Part shown: positions 11,140-20,486 of the stretch, one piece after another
How the letters are laid out: the number at the start of each line of letters is the position of its first letter
How positions within the stretch are numbered: position 1 is the first letter of the stretch
DNA from: Gemmatimonas sp.
GTDB lineage: Bacteria; Gemmatimonadota; Gemmatimonadetes; Gemmatimonadales; Gemmatimonadaceae
DNA: 35,659 bases
Assembly: GCA_013822425.1 (NCBI GenBank)
Contig: PNKL01000023.1
Location: 1-35,659, forward strand
Direction of reading: 5' to 3'
Position numbers and translations under genes: made by a program
The notes under the pieces: model-generated
What the model was told of the DNA's origin: nothing
Databases searched by the model: none
The model's input: the letters and a program-made list of their open reading frames with translations, nothing else

Positions 11140-11167
11140 GGAAGGCCCGCCAGTCGGCGGGCCTTCC
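11140..11167 (+). terminator. Rho-independent terminator after hppA
   Basis: A perfect 12-bp GC-rich stem (11140-11151 with 11156-11167) closes on a 4-base AGTC loop and is followed by CGTTT. It starts 26 bases after the hppA stop codon. Confidence 0.85.
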
Positions 11168-11221
11168 CGTTTCGCGTGCAGTGCGCCTTCGGTTAGCTTC
11201 CACGCAAATGGCGACCACCGC

Positions 11222-13870
11222 GTGCCACCAAGGCCGACGGCTGGGAAGTCGGCAGGTGCCCTTCGCTGCTTGGGTGCGGGAGGCGGTATCGCGTTGACGG
11301 AGAGACGACGGTCGGACTCCGTGGAGGAGGGGGGCGACGCTGGGCACGCGCCAGCCGCGGGTGCGGAGGTCCCGCCGCGCGCCGATGCCGCGCCGCGCTG
11401 GCACGCGTTGCGCCGCCCCTGGCTTGTCGCGCTGATCGCATTCGTGCTGACGTCCCTGCTGGGGTTTGCCATCGACCGGTCCAACGCGCGCGAGCAGCTG
11501 CGCGAAGAGCGGGAGCACGCACGCTCCGCCCTACGCCCGCACGCCGACAACCTCGTCGCGGCCACGGGACGTCGCGTGGCGCAAATTTCCGGGTTGCGCG
11601 CTTTCGTGCAGTCGCGCCGCGACTACGGCGCGCTCGTGCGCGAGTTCAATGCCTTTTCCGCGGGATTGCTGGGCAGCGGCAGCCTGCGCGCCGTCCAACT
11701 CGTGCGCGACGGCCGGATCGTCCTGATCCACCCGCTGGTGGGCAACGAGGCTGCGCTCGCGCTCGACTTGCGCAACGATTCACGCGAGGACGTGCGACGC
11801 GACTTCCTGCGGGCGTCCGCCACCGACAGCGTCATCCTGAGCGGGCCGTTCGGGCTGATTCAGGGCGACTCCGGTCTCGTCGTGCGTCAGCGCGTGCGCA
11901 CGGCATTCTCGGCGACCGAGCACCAGGTCGCCCTGGTGCTCGACCTGCGCGGGCTGCTCGCCGAGGTCGGGTTGTCCGAGGCGCTGCCGGGCTTCGGAAT
12001 GGCGCTCTACGACCGGGCCGGGCGGCGTGTAGCGGCGACGGCGAATCCCGTGCCGCGAGACCCGGAACGCATTGCCGTGCATCTGACGGACGGCGATTGG
12101 GAGCTGAGAGGCGGGCCGTCCGCTGGCTGGACCGCGGCACACTGGACGCACGTGTGGCCGTTGCGACTGGCGATCGTGCTGATCACGCTTCTCGTGACGC
12201 TGGTGGCCGCGGTTGTCACCGGACGCGAGGCGCGGCTGTCTCGGGCGGTGGAGCTGCGCACCGTGTCGCTTCGCGAACTGCTCGAGGAGCACCGTGAGAC
12301 CATTGAGGCCCAGCGGCTCGCGGAGCGCGCCGTGGCCTCGAGCGAAGAACGCCTGCGGTTGGCGCTTGCGGCGTCGCGTTCGGTCACGTTCGCCATCGAG
12401 CTGCCGGGCGGCCAGATGACCTGGATGGAGGGCGGTCCGTCGCTGCTCGGGCTGCGCGAGGCGGGCGAGACGCCCGACACGGTGGAGCAGGCGTTGCGCG
12501 TCGTCGATCCGCGCGACCAGGCCATGGTCCACGCCGCCTTCAGCGAGGCACGTCGGGCGCCAGGGCAGGGCGCCTTCGAGGTGCGCACGATGGGTGTCGA
12601 TGGAGCGCGACGCTGGCTGGCGGTCACGTGGCTCTCGCAGGCCGCCGCGGACGGCGTGGTCTGCCGCCTCGTCGGCACGTTCACCGACATCACCGCGCGC
12701 AAGGAACTCGAGGAGCAGTTTCTCCACGCGCAGAAGATGCAGGCCCTTGGCGCACTCGCCGGCGGCGTCGCGCACGACTTCAATAACCTGCTCACCGTCA
12801 TCCTCGGCGCTGGGCACCTTGCCCGCTTGGGCGTTCAGAAGGGTGCGGCGCCCGACGAGATCTCGGGTGACCTGGATGCGGTCATCACGTCCGGCGAGCG
12901 CGCGTCGGTGCTCACGGCGCAGTTGCTCGCCTTCAGCCGCCGTCAGGTGGTCCAGCGGCGCTATTTCGACGCGAGCGGCCTCGTCGGTGGCATGGGCAGC
13001 ATGCTGCGACGCCTCGTCGGCGAGGGCATCCGCGTCGAGACGGCCCTGCCGGTCGATGCCGTGCCCCTTTTCGCCGATCCTGGGCAGATCACGCAGGTGG
13101 TGATGAACCTGGCGGTCAACGCCCGCGACGCGATGCCGGACGGCGGTGTCCTTCGCATCGGGCTCAGGGTGGCTGGACGCCCCGATGGCGCACCGCTTCC
13201 CAACGAGTCGCTCCACGCGGAGCGGTTCGCGGTGCTGTCCGTCGGTGACACCGGGTGCGGCATTGATCCAGCGATCCGCCCCCGGGTCTTCGACCCGTTC
13301 TTCACGACGAAGCCCGTGGGCCAAGGGACGGGGCTCGGACTCTCGACCGTCTACGGAATCGTGATGCAGCTCGAAGGTACCCTGCGGTTGTCATCGGAGG
13401 TTGGCGTGGGCACGACGGTCGATGTGTACCTGCCGCTGGCGACGGACGCGACCGTCAGTGCGACCCCGGCAACGGCAGCGCCCGCGGTCGTCGAGACGAC
13501 CGGTCAGACGGTGCTGCTCGCTGAGGATGAATTGGGACTCCGACAGGTCGTCGAGCGGGTGCTGAGCCGGGCCGGTTACCGCGTGATTGGCGCGGCCGAC
13601 GGCGTGGCCGCGCTCGCGGTCGCCAACGCGCACGACGGGCCCATCGACCTGCTGGTCACCGACGTCGTCATGCCGCGCCTTGGCGGGCTGGAACTCACCT
13701 CGGCGCTCCTCGCAAAGCGACCGTTCCTCCGCGTGCTGTTCATGTCGGGATACCCGCAGGGGGCCGGGCAGGGCACCCCCGTCACGCTGAGCGACGCGCA
13801 GTTCATCGCGAAGCCATTCACGCCTGCCAACTTGCTGGCGGCTGTCCGTCGCGCGCTCGCCGCGGACTGA
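11222..13870 (+). CDS. Hybrid sensor histidine kinase with CHASE-like sensor, PAS and receiver domains
   Basis: Domain order in up to 882 residues: basic N-terminus, transmembrane helix about 67-84, a periplasmic CHASE-like sensor (about 85-310, with [19 protein letters not shown]), a second helix 312-333, a coiled coil, a PAS fold (about 376-495), HisKA with phospho-accepting His518 in [11 protein letters not shown], an HATPase domain ([35 protein letters not shown]) and a C-terminal receiver with Asp in [13 protein letters not shown] and Lys in IAKPFTP. The AHDFNNLL box is of the CckA/hybrid-kinase type. The start is unsettled: GTG 11222 has no ribosome-binding site, whereas TTG 11294 has GGGAGG 10 bases upstream. 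No response regulator gene is adjacent, so the output partner is unknown. Confidence 0.92.
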   Translation: MPPRPTAGKSAGALRCLGAGGGIALTERRRSDSVEEGGDAGHAPAAGAEVPPRADAAPRWHALRRPWLVALIAFVLTSLLGFAIDRSNAREQLREEREHARSALRPHADNLVAATGRRVAQISGLRAFVQSRRDYGALVREFNAFSAGLLGSGSLRAVQLVRDGRIVLIHPLVGNEAALALDLRNDSREDVRRDFLRASATDSVILSGPFGLIQGDSGLVVRQRVRTAFSATEHQVALVLDLRGLLAEVGLSEALPGFGMALYDRAGRRVAATANPVPRDPERIAVHLTDGDWELRGGPSAGWTAAHWTHVWPLRLAIVLITLLVTLVAAVVTGREARLSRAVELRTVSLRELLEEHRETIEAQRLAERAVASSEERLRLALAASRSVTFAIELPGGQMTWMEGGPSLLGLREAGETPDTVEQALRVVDPRDQAMVHAAFSEARRAPGQGAFEVRTMGVDGARRWLAVTWLSQAAADGVVCRLVGTFTDITARKELEEQFLHAQKMQALGALAGGVAHDFNNLLTVILGAGHLARLGVQKGAAPDEISGDLDAVITSGERASVLTAQLLAFSRRQVVQRRYFDASGLVGGMGSMLRRLVGEGIRVETALPVDAVPLFADPGQITQVVMNLAVNARDAMPDGGVLRIGLRVAGRPDGAPLPNESLHAERFAVLSVGDTGCGIDPAIRPRVFDPFFTTKPVGQGTGLGLSTVYGIVMQLEGTLRLSSEVGVGTTVDVYLPLATDATVSATPATAAPAVVETTGQTVLLAEDELGLRQVVERVLSRAGYRVIGAADGVAALAVANAHDGPIDLLVTDVVMPRLGGLELTSALLAKRPFLRVLFMSGYPQGAGQGTPVTLSDAQFIAKPFTPANLLAAVRRALAAD

Positions 13871-13904
13871 CGCGGTGGCGCGGTGGTAGCTGCTCCTTCG
13901 ATGC

Positions 13905-14327
13905 TCAACGGCAGAGCCAGGCCGCGCCCTCGACGCGCTGGCGCGCCTTCCGGTTTGTCGTCGAGTCGGTGATGGTCACGAAGACGGGGCGCGCCGCGTC
14001 TTCCTGCACCGGAGTGGAGCATTCAAGGTCGTCCTTCTTGAACGCGATCTTGCCGTCCTTGTCGGCCACGATGCGCCCGAGGTCGAGCTCGGTCGCCGTC
14101 CCGGGGAGCGACGTCGTCGTGATGAACACCGGTCCTTCAGGGGTGAACTTCTTCCCCGTGATCGTGACCTTCACGCGGTTGCGTCCCAGCTGCTCGGCCT
14201 CGACGCCGATGGAGAGCTTGTCCTGGCGCGGGACGACGCGCGCGGCGGAATCGGAGTGGGCGACGGCGACGCCGGCCAGGGCGGTCACGGCGAGGGTCGC
14301 GAGTCGGGCTGCCATGGGATGCTTCAT
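13905..14327 (-). CDS. Secreted protein of unknown function
   Basis: I do not recognise a family. The 140-residue product starts MKHPMAARLATLAVTALAG, a typical signal peptide with cleavage near AVAHS. The mature part is rich in alternating beta-type segments (RNRVKVTITGKKF, PVFITTTSL, PVFVTITDSTTN) and has two Cys (in LECSTP and the C-terminal WLCR) that could form a disulfide. ATG 14327 is chosen because GGAG lies 9 bases upstream; another in-frame ATG at 14345 has no such site. An AT-rich island with TATAGT on the minus strand (14383-14378) could be its -10 box. It is convergent with the hybrid kinase and divergent from the beta-propeller dehydrogenase. Confidence 0.75.
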   Translation of the reverse strand: MKHPMAARLATLAVTALAGVAVAHSDSAARVVPRQDKLSIGVEAEQLGRNRVKVTITGKKFTPEGPVFITTTSLPGTATELDLGRIVADKDGKIAFKKDDLECSTPVQEDAARPVFVTITDSTTNRKARQRVEGAAWLCR

Positions 14328-14488
14328 GACGGGGTGCTCCGGCAAGAATGGATGATCTCGGTCCTGCGCCGCTCATACTATATTGATTGCGTCGAGGGGC
14401 AAGGGTGACCTGCCAGCCATGCCCCGTCCATGTACCCCAGCTTCTGACCCCCGGTCCAGACGCCGTGCCTGAAACGCGCCCCTCCGTC

Positions 14489-15781
14489 ATGCTTCGCCTC
14501 GCCCTCTGGGCATCTGCCCTCGCGGCAGCACCCACGCTTTCGGCGCAGGCCACCGCGCCCGCCTGCGACGCGGGCCTTGCCGTGCCGCCCGGCTTCTGCG
14601 CCCAAGTTGTGGCCGACCGGATTGGCGCCGCACGCCACGTCGTCGTGGCCCCCAACGGCGACGTCCTCATCAATGCAAACCCGTCGCGCGGCGGAGCCGA
14701 GAGTGGCACCGGCACGGGACCCGGCGGCGGACTGATCTTCCTGCGCGACACCAACGGTGACGGCCGGGCGGACCTCGTGCGCAGGCTCGGGGGCCGCGGG
14801 GGCACGGGCATCGCGATCGGCGACGGCTACCTCTGGGCCACGGACCGCAACAGCGTCGTGCGCTACCGGTTCGCCGTCGGCGACACGGTGCTTGGCGCGG
14901 TGGACACCATCGTTCGCAACCTGCCGACAGGCGGTCACGCGGCGTACAACTTCGTCGTGCGCGGTCGCGTGCTGTACCTCAACGTCGGATCGCGGACCAA
15001 CTCGTGCCAGGCGGCGGACCGGCAGAGTAGATCCATGGGTGTGGATCCGTGCGTCGAACTCGAGGGACGGGCCGGCATCTGGAGGTTTGACGCCAACCGG
15101 CCGGGCCAGACGATGGCTGACGGACGCCGCTTTGCGACCGGCATTCGCAACGCCGTGGCGCTCGCCTGGAATGATCCCGACGGAGAGCTCTGGGCAATGG
15201 TGCATGGCCGCGACCAGCTTGCCATGAACTGGGGCTTCAGCGACGCGTACAACGCCGAGAATCCCGGCGAGGAACTGCTGCGGATCAATGAAGGCGACGC
15301 CTTCGGCTGGCCGTACTGCTACCATTCGATGGAAGAGAAGAAGCTCGTGCTGGCGCCGGAATACGGTGGCGACGGCAAGCAGGTGGGGCGGTGCGCCGGC
15401 AAGAAGGCCGCCGTCTACGCCTTCCCGGGGCATTGGGCGCCGAACGCGCTGCTCTTCTATACCGGCAAGTCCTTTCCGGCGGCGTATCGCAGCGGCGCCT
15501 TCGTCGTCTTCCACGGGTCGTGGAATCGTGCGCCGCTGGTGCAGGACGGCTTCAGGGTGTCGTTCGTTCCGCTGCGGCGCGGCCGGGTGGCCGGCGAGGC
15601 CAGCACGTTCGCGGACGGCTTCGCGTCCGAGGCGTTCAAGGGCAACCGCGCGGCCGGGCCGCCACCCGCCGGAGTGCGCAATCACCGGCCCACGGGCATC
15701 GCCCAGGCCCCAGACGGGTCCCTCTACATCACCGACGACCTGAGCGGCACCGTGTACCGCATCAGCTACCAGGGGAAGTAA
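14489..15781 (+). CDS. Secreted PQQ-type sugar (sorbosone/glucose) dehydrogenase-like beta-propeller
   Basis: This 430-residue exported protein begins with the signal peptide MLRLALWASALAAAPTLSAQ. Propeller-type repeats follow, including RHVVVAPNGDVLINANP, GIAIGDGYLWATDRNSVVRY, FATGIRNAVALAWNDPDG, ELLRINEGDAFGWPYCYH, FVVFHGSWNRAP and the closing GIAQAPDGSLYITDDLSG. DTNGDGRADL is a calcium-loop-like sequence. These blocks are shared by PQQ-dependent soluble glucose/sorbosone dehydrogenases, but the family also contains proteins with no proven oxidase activity, so substrate and cofactor use are uncertain. ATG 14489 is chosen because it yields the signal peptide; GTG 14465 upstream is in frame. 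asnS starts 4 bases after its stop. Confidence 0.82.
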   Translation: MLRLALWASALAAAPTLSAQATAPACDAGLAVPPGFCAQVVADRIGAARHVVVAPNGDVLINANPSRGGAESGTGTGPGGGLIFLRDTNGDGRADLVRRLGGRGGTGIAIGDGYLWATDRNSVVRYRFAVGDTVLGAVDTIVRNLPTGGHAAYNFVVRGRVLYLNVGSRTNSCQAADRQSRSMGVDPCVELEGRAGIWRFDANRPGQTMADGRRFATGIRNAVALAWNDPDGELWAMVHGRDQLAMNWGFSDAYNAENPGEELLRINEGDAFGWPYCYHSMEEKKLVLAPEYGGDGKQVGRCAGKKAAVYAFPGHWAPNALLFYTGKSFPAAYRSGAFVVFHGSWNRAPLVQDGFRVSFVPLRRGRVAGEASTFADGFASEAFKGNRAAGPPPAGVRNHRPTGIAQAPDGSLYITDDLSGTVYRISYQGK

Positions 15782-15785
15782 TCGC

Positions 15786-17087
15786 GTGAGCCAGACGTAT
15801 TCGCGAATCGACGAACTCTCGCAGTACGCCGGCCAGACCGTGACCGTGCGCGGGTGGGTCACCCACCTGCGTTCGTCTGGCAAGGTCGCCTTCATCGTGA
15901 TGCGCGACGGCAGCGGCATCCTGCAGTGCGTCCTCGTCAAGAAGCAGCTGGCCGAGGAGGACTGGGCGCGCTTTGCCGAACTGACGCTCGAGGCGAGCGT
16001 CGCGGTCACGGGCGAGGTGCGCGCCGACGACCGCGCGCCGGGCGGCTTCGAACTGGGCGTCACGGCGCTCGCGATCGTCGGGACGAGTCCGCTCGACTAT
16101 CCGATTCAGCCCAAGGAGCACGGGATCGACTTCCTGCTCGACAACCGGCACCTGTGGCTGCGCTCGCCCAAGCAGTTGGCCATTGCCCGCGTCCGCCACG
16201 AGGTGGAACAGGCGATCCACGACTTCTTCTACGAGCGCGGCTTCCTGCACGTGGACACGCCCATCCTCACCGCGGCGCAGGGTGAGCGGTCGGGGATGTT
16301 TTCCACGGAGTACTTCGACGAAGGGAACGCCTTCCTCGCGCAGACCGGCCAGCTGTACGGCGAGGCTGCGGCGGCGGCGTTCGGGCGCATCTATACCTTC
16401 GGCCCGACGTTTCGCGCCGAGAAGTCCAAGACGCGCCGGCACCTCACCGAGTTCTGGATGATCGAGCCGGAGATGGCGTGGTACGACCAGGCGATGAACC
16501 AGGACCTCCAGGAGGAATTCGTCTGCTACATCGTCGAACGCTGCCTCACGCGGCGCGCGGCGGAGCTCAAGGACCTCGAACGCGACACGACGCGGCTCGA
16601 ATCGGTGAAGGCGCCGTTCCCGCGCATCCCGTACACGGAAGCCGTCGAGATCCTCCAGAAGAAGGGGAGCGCCATCACGTGGGGCGACGACCTCGGCGCG
16701 GAAGACGAGGCGCTGCTCGTCGCCGACTACGACCGCCCGGTCTTCGTGTGCAACTACCCCAAGGAGGCGAAGGCCTTCTACATGAAAGAGAACCCCGACG
16801 ATCCGCGCACGGTGCTCTGCGCCGACCTGCTGGCGCACGACGGCTATGGCGAGATGATCGGCGGGTCGCAGCGCGAGGACGATCACGACAAGCTCGTGGC
16901 GCGCATCCAGCACGAAGGCCTGCCGATGGAGCCCTACGGCTGGTATCTGGACCTGCGCAAGTACGGCACGTTCGTGCACTCCGGCTTCGGGCTCGGGCTC
17001 GAACGTACGGTCGCGTGGATCTGCGGCGTTCCGCACATTCGCGAGTGCATCGCATTCCCACGGATGATGCACCGGCTGCACCCATGA
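15786..17087 (+). CDS. asnS: Asparaginyl-tRNA synthetase
   Basis: This class IIb enzyme charges tRNA-Asn with asparagine. The 433-residue protein has an N-terminal OB anticodon-binding domain (GQTVTVRGWVTHLRSSGK at about 16-33), class II motif 2 around FGPTFRAEKSKTRRHLTEF, and motif 3 near the C-terminus (GFGLGLERTVAWICG then PHIRECIAFPR). The HLTEFWMIEPE sequence after motif 2 is characteristic of AsnRS rather than AspRS. The start is GTG 15786 with AGGGGAAG a few bases upstream, overlapping the end of the preceding gene. Presence of AsnRS implies direct tRNA-Asn charging in this organism. Confidence 0.96.
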   Translation: MSQTYSRIDELSQYAGQTVTVRGWVTHLRSSGKVAFIVMRDGSGILQCVLVKKQLAEEDWARFAELTLEASVAVTGEVRADDRAPGGFELGVTALAIVGTSPLDYPIQPKEHGIDFLLDNRHLWLRSPKQLAIARVRHEVEQAIHDFFYERGFLHVDTPILTAAQGERSGMFSTEYFDEGNAFLAQTGQLYGEAAAAAFGRIYTFGPTFRAEKSKTRRHLTEFWMIEPEMAWYDQAMNQDLQEEFVCYIVERCLTRRAAELKDLERDTTRLESVKAPFPRIPYTEAVEILQKKGSAITWGDDLGAEDEALLVADYDRPVFVCNYPKEAKAFYMKENPDDPRTVLCADLLAHDGYGEMIGGSQREDDHDKLVARIQHEGLPMEPYGWYLDLRKYGTFVHSGFGLGLERTVAWICGVPHIRECIAFPRMMHRLHP

Positions 17088-17127
17088 TCAGGCACCGCAT
17101 GCAGCGTGGCACGGTGAGGGCACCGCG

Positions 17128-18084
17128 ATGAGCGCGCGCCTCCGGAATCCCGGTGAGCCACTCGATCTGGATCGGGTGCGCGCCATCCGCGTCAACAAGA
17201 GCGCCGCAGAGCGCCGCGCGGCGACCATCGGCACGCGCCGCACGGTGAAGAAGCAGTGGCAGGCGGCGTGGCTGCTGCGTGCCCTCACGGTGATCGACCT
17301 CACGACGCTCAGCGGTGACGACACGCCGGGCAACGTGCGACGGCTCTGCGCCAAGGCGCGCCACCCGCTGCGCCCCGATCTCGAGGACGCACTTGGCGTC
17401 ACGTCGCTGCACCCGACGGTGGCCGCCGTCTGCGTCTACCACGCCATGGTCCCGACGGCGGTGGCGGCCCTCGAGGGGAGCGGCATTCCGGTGGCGGCCG
17501 TCTCCACGGGATTCCCGGCCGGACTCTCGCCGTTCCAGCAGCGCGTCGAGGAAATCGGCGCGTCGGTGCAGGCCGGGGCGCGCGAGATCGACGTCGTGAT
17601 CACGCGCGCTCACGTGCTCACCGGGCAGTGGGAGAAGCTCTACGACGAGGTGCGCGCCTTCCGCGCGGCCTGCGGCGAGGCGCACCTCAAGGTGATCCTC
17701 GCCACCGGCGAACTCGCCACGCTCACGAACGTGGCACGGGCCAGCTGGGTGGCCATGCAGGCGGGCGCCGATTTCATCAAGACCTCCACGGGCAAGGAAA
17801 GCGTGAACGCCACGCTCCCCGTGTCGCTGGCCATGGTGCGGCAGATCCGCGAGTACAAGGCGCGCACCGGCTTCTCCGTCGGCTACAAGCCGGCCGGCGG
17901 CATCCGCACGGCCAAGCAGGCGCTCGAGTTCCTGATGCTCATGAACGAGGAGCTCGGCCGCGAATGGCTCGAGCCCACGTTGTTCCGCTTCGGCGCCAGC
18001 AGTCTCCTCACCGACCTCGAGCGCCAGCTCGAGATGTTCGTGACGGGGCGCTATGCCGCCGCGCACCACCACCCGATGCCCTGA
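17128..18084 (+). CDS. deoC: Deoxyribose-phosphate aldolase
   Basis: DeoC splits 2-deoxyribose 5-phosphate into acetaldehyde and glyceraldehyde 3-phosphate. The 318-residue protein is the longer form of the enzyme, with a 60-residue N-terminal extension compared with short bacterial DeoC. The Schiff-base lysine is Lys218 in ADFIKTSTGK, and the second active-site lysine is Lys254 in GYKPAGGIR. The substrate-binding region VSTGFPAGLSP and the IDVVI strand are also present. ATG 17128 is preceded by GAGGG at a 7-base distance. It lies 40 bp after asnS and 5 bp before ALDH16, so acetaldehyde produced here can be passed to the next gene product. Confidence 0.95.
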   Translation: MSARLRNPGEPLDLDRVRAIRVNKSAAERRAATIGTRRTVKKQWQAAWLLRALTVIDLTTLSGDDTPGNVRRLCAKARHPLRPDLEDALGVTSLHPTVAAVCVYHAMVPTAVAALEGSGIPVAAVSTGFPAGLSPFQQRVEEIGASVQAGAREIDVVITRAHVLTGQWEKLYDEVRAFRAACGEAHLKVILATGELATLTNVARASWVAMQAGADFIKTSTGKESVNATLPVSLAMVRQIREYKARTGFSVGYKPAGGIRTAKQALEFLMLMNEELGREWLEPTLFRFGASSLLTDLERQLEMFVTGRYAAAHHHPMP

Positions 18085-18089
18085 CGACC

Positions 18090-20486
18090 ATGGCGACCGT
18101 AGTCGAACTGTTCCAGACGATGGAGTACGGCCCCGCTCCCGAGGCCGACGCGCCGGCGCGCGCCTGGCTCGCCGCGCACGGCGGCGCGTTCGGGCATTTC
18201 ATCGGCGGGACCTGGACGAAGGTGGGGAAGACCTTCGAGACGTTTGATCCCTCCACGGGCAAGTCGTTGGCGCGTGTGACGCAGGGCACGGCGAAGGACG
18301 TGGAGGCGGCGGTGGCAGCGGCCCGCAAGGCGTACCCGGCGTGGAGCCGGCTGGCGCCGCATGCACGCGCCCGGCACCTGTACGCGCTCGCCCGCATGGT
18401 GCAGAAGCACTCGCGCCTCTTCGCCGTGCTCGAGACGCTCGACAACGGAAAGCCGATCCGCGAGACGCGCGACGTGGACGTCCCGCTCGTCGCTCGACAC
18501 TTCTATCACCACGCCGGCTGGGCGCAACTCGCCGACGCGGAATTCGCGGGTTACGGCCCGGTAGGCGTAGTCGGGCAGATCATCCCGTGGAACTTCCCGC
18601 TGCTGATGCTGTCGTGGAAGGTGGCGCCGGCGCTCGCGGCCGGGAACACCGTGGTGCTCAAGCCCGCCGAGTTCACGTCGCTCACCGCACTGCTGTTCGC
18701 GGAGTTCGCGCACCAGGCCGGCCTGCCGGCGGGCGTGCTGAACATCATCACCGGCGACGGCGAAACGGGTGCGGCGCTCGTGAACCATCCGAAGGTGGAC
18801 AAGATCGCCTTCACCGGATCCACCGAGGTGGGCAAGATCATCCGCAAGGCGACGGCGGGAAGCGGCAAGAAGCTCTCGCTCGAGCTGGGCGGCAAGAGCC
18901 CGTTCATCGTCTTCGAGGACGCCGACCTCGACGGTGTCGTCGAGGGCGTCGTGGATGCCATCTGGTTCAACCAGGGGCAGGTCTGCTGCGCGGGGTCGCG
19001 CCTGCTCGTGCAGGAAGGGATCGCCGAGACGCTGTACGCCAAGCTGCGCGCGCGGATGGAGAAGCTCCGGCTCGGTCCGCCGCTCGACAAGGCCGTGGAC
19101 ATGGGCGCCATCGTCGCGCCCGTGCAGCTCGAACGGATCCGCTCGCTGGTAGAGCAGGGGCGCGCCGAGGGGGCGCAGGTCTGGCAACCGTCGTGGCCCG
19201 TGCCCAAGACTGGCTCGTACTATCCGCCGACGCTGTGCACCGACGTCTTCCCGTCGAGCACCATCGCGCAGGTGGAGATCTTCGGGCCCGTGCTCGTCTC
19301 CATGACCTTCCGCACGCCCGAGGAAGCGGTGGCGCTGGCCAACAACACGCCCTTCGGCCTCGCCGCGTCGGTCTGGTCGGAGAACATCAACCTCGCGCTC
19401 GACATCGCCCCGAAGATCAAGGCGGGCGTCGTCTGGGTGAACGCGAGCAACCTGTTCGACGCGGCGAGCGGCTTCGGCGGCTACCGCGAGAGCGGGTTCG
19501 GGCGGGAGGGTGGGCGGGAGGGGATGTGGGAGTATGTGACCAGACGGCAGACGGCTGACGGCAGACGGCAGACCGCACGCGCTGGTTCCGCTGTCCGCCG
19601 TCCGCCGTCCGCCGTCTCGCAGGCGCCAGCCGGCGCCAGCGCCATCGACCGCACTTCCAAGCTCTTCATCGGCGGCAAGCAGGCGCGTCCCGACGGCGGC
19701 TACACCCGCGCCGTCGTGTCGCCGAAGGGCAGGCTCCTCGGCGAGGTCGGCGACGGCAATCGCAAGGACATTCGAAACGCGGTGGAGGCGGCGCACGCCG
19801 CCGCCAAGGGGTGGGCGTCGAGCACCGGTCACCTGCGCGCGCAGATTCTCTATTACATCGCGGAGAATCTCGATGCGCGGCGTGACGAGTTCGCGGCGCG
19901 CATCGCCGCCATGACGAGTAGCACCGCCGCGGCAGGGCGGCGCGAGGTCGACGCGGCCGTGCGCCGGCTCTTCACCTATGCCGCGTGGGCCGACAAGTGG
20001 GACGGCGCCGTGCACGGCGTGCCGCTGCGCGGCGTCGCCCTGGCCATGCACGAGCCGATCGGCGTCGTGGGTGTCGCCGCGCCGGCAGACGCACCGTTGC
20101 TGGGCTTCATCTCGGTCGTCGCGCCGCTGATTGCCACAGGGAATACCGTCGTCGCCATTCCGAGCGAGCCGCATCCGCTGGCGGCCACCGACCTCTACCA
20201 GGTCTTCGAGACGTCCGACCTGCCGGCGGGCGTGGTCAATATCGTCACGGGCGAACGCGACGCGCTCGCCACGGTGCTGGCCGGCCACGAGGATGTGGAC
20301 GCGGTGTGGTACTGCGGGTCGGCCGAGGGGGTGAAGGCGGTCGAGGTCGCATCGGCGGCGAACATGAAGCGCACCTGGTGCACCAGCGACGAGATCGACT
20401 GGCTCGATGCCGCGCACGGGGAGGGGCGTGGCTTCCTGCGCGAGGCGGTGCAGGTGAAGAACATCTGGATACCGTATGGGGAATAG
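18090..20486 (+). CDS. ALDH16-type tandem aldehyde dehydrogenase
   Basis: The 798-residue protein carries two aldehyde-dehydrogenase domains. Domain 1 (about 1-480) is complete: IIPWNFPLLM, FTGSTEVGKII, Glu265 in LELGGKSP and catalytic Cys299 in GQVCCAG, 34 residues after the Glu, the canonical spacing. Domain 2 (about 520-798) has the Rossmann part (GVVGVAAPADAPLLGFI) but lacks the LELGGK and Cys motifs and is C-terminally short, as in the ALDH16 family. The linker (about 485-510) is encoded by an inverted pair of 7-nt repeat arrays and is Arg/Ala-rich. It lies 5 bp after deoC, so acetaldehyde oxidation to acetate is the likely role (inference). The ATG is fixed by the family N-terminus. An 11-nt array begins at its stop codon. 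Confidence 0.93.
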   Translation: MATVVELFQTMEYGPAPEADAPARAWLAAHGGAFGHFIGGTWTKVGKTFETFDPSTGKSLARVTQGTAKDVEAAVAAARKAYPAWSRLAPHARARHLYALARMVQKHSRLFAVLETLDNGKPIRETRDVDVPLVARHFYHHAGWAQLADAEFAGYGPVGVVGQIIPWNFPLLMLSWKVAPALAAGNTVVLKPAEFTSLTALLFAEFAHQAGLPAGVLNIITGDGETGAALVNHPKVDKIAFTGSTEVGKIIRKATAGSGKKLSLELGGKSPFIVFEDADLDGVVEGVVDAIWFNQGQVCCAGSRLLVQEGIAETLYAKLRARMEKLRLGPPLDKAVDMGAIVAPVQLERIRSLVEQGRAEGAQVWQPSWPVPKTGSYYPPTLCTDVFPSSTIAQVEIFGPVLVSMTFRTPEEAVALANNTPFGLAASVWSENINLALDIAPKIKAGVVWVNASNLFDAASGFGGYRESGFGREGGREGMWEYVTRRQTADGRRQTARAGSAVRRPPSAVSQAPAGASAIDRTSKLFIGGKQARPDGGYTRAVVSPKGRLLGEVGDGNRKDIRNAVEAAHAAAKGWASSTGHLRAQILYYIAENLDARRDEFAARIAAMTSSTAAAGRREVDAAVRRLFTYAAWADKWDGAVHGVPLRGVALAMHEPIGVVGVAAPADAPLLGFISVVAPLIATGNTVVAIPSEPHPLAATDLYQVFETSDLPAGVVNIVTGERDALATVLAGHEDVDAVWYCGSAEGVKAVEVASAANMKRTWCTSDEIDWLDAAHGEGRGFLREAVQVKNIWIPYGE
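19542..19620. repeat. Inverted pair of 7-nt tandem arrays in the ALDH16 interdomain linker
   Basis: The left array (19542-19576) has five 7-mers, four of them AGACGGC or TGACGGC and the last AGACCGC. After a 16-base gap the right array (19593-19620) has four 7-mers, three GTCCGCC and one GTCTCGC. The right unit is the reverse complement of GGCGGAC, one base different from the rotated left unit GGCAGAC, so the transcript can form a long imperfect stem. The reading frame stays open through both arrays. Confidence 0.75.

Noticed and set aside
14371-14402. A complete promoter between the secreted protein and the beta-propeller gene
   Set aside because: TATAGT on the minus strand is a fair -10, but the nearest -35-like TTGCCC is only 13 bases away, too close for a standard sigma70 promoter.
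17628-18089. Upstream extension of the ALDH16 frame to 17628
   Set aside because: It lies within deoC in another frame; the family N-terminus starts at ATG 18090.
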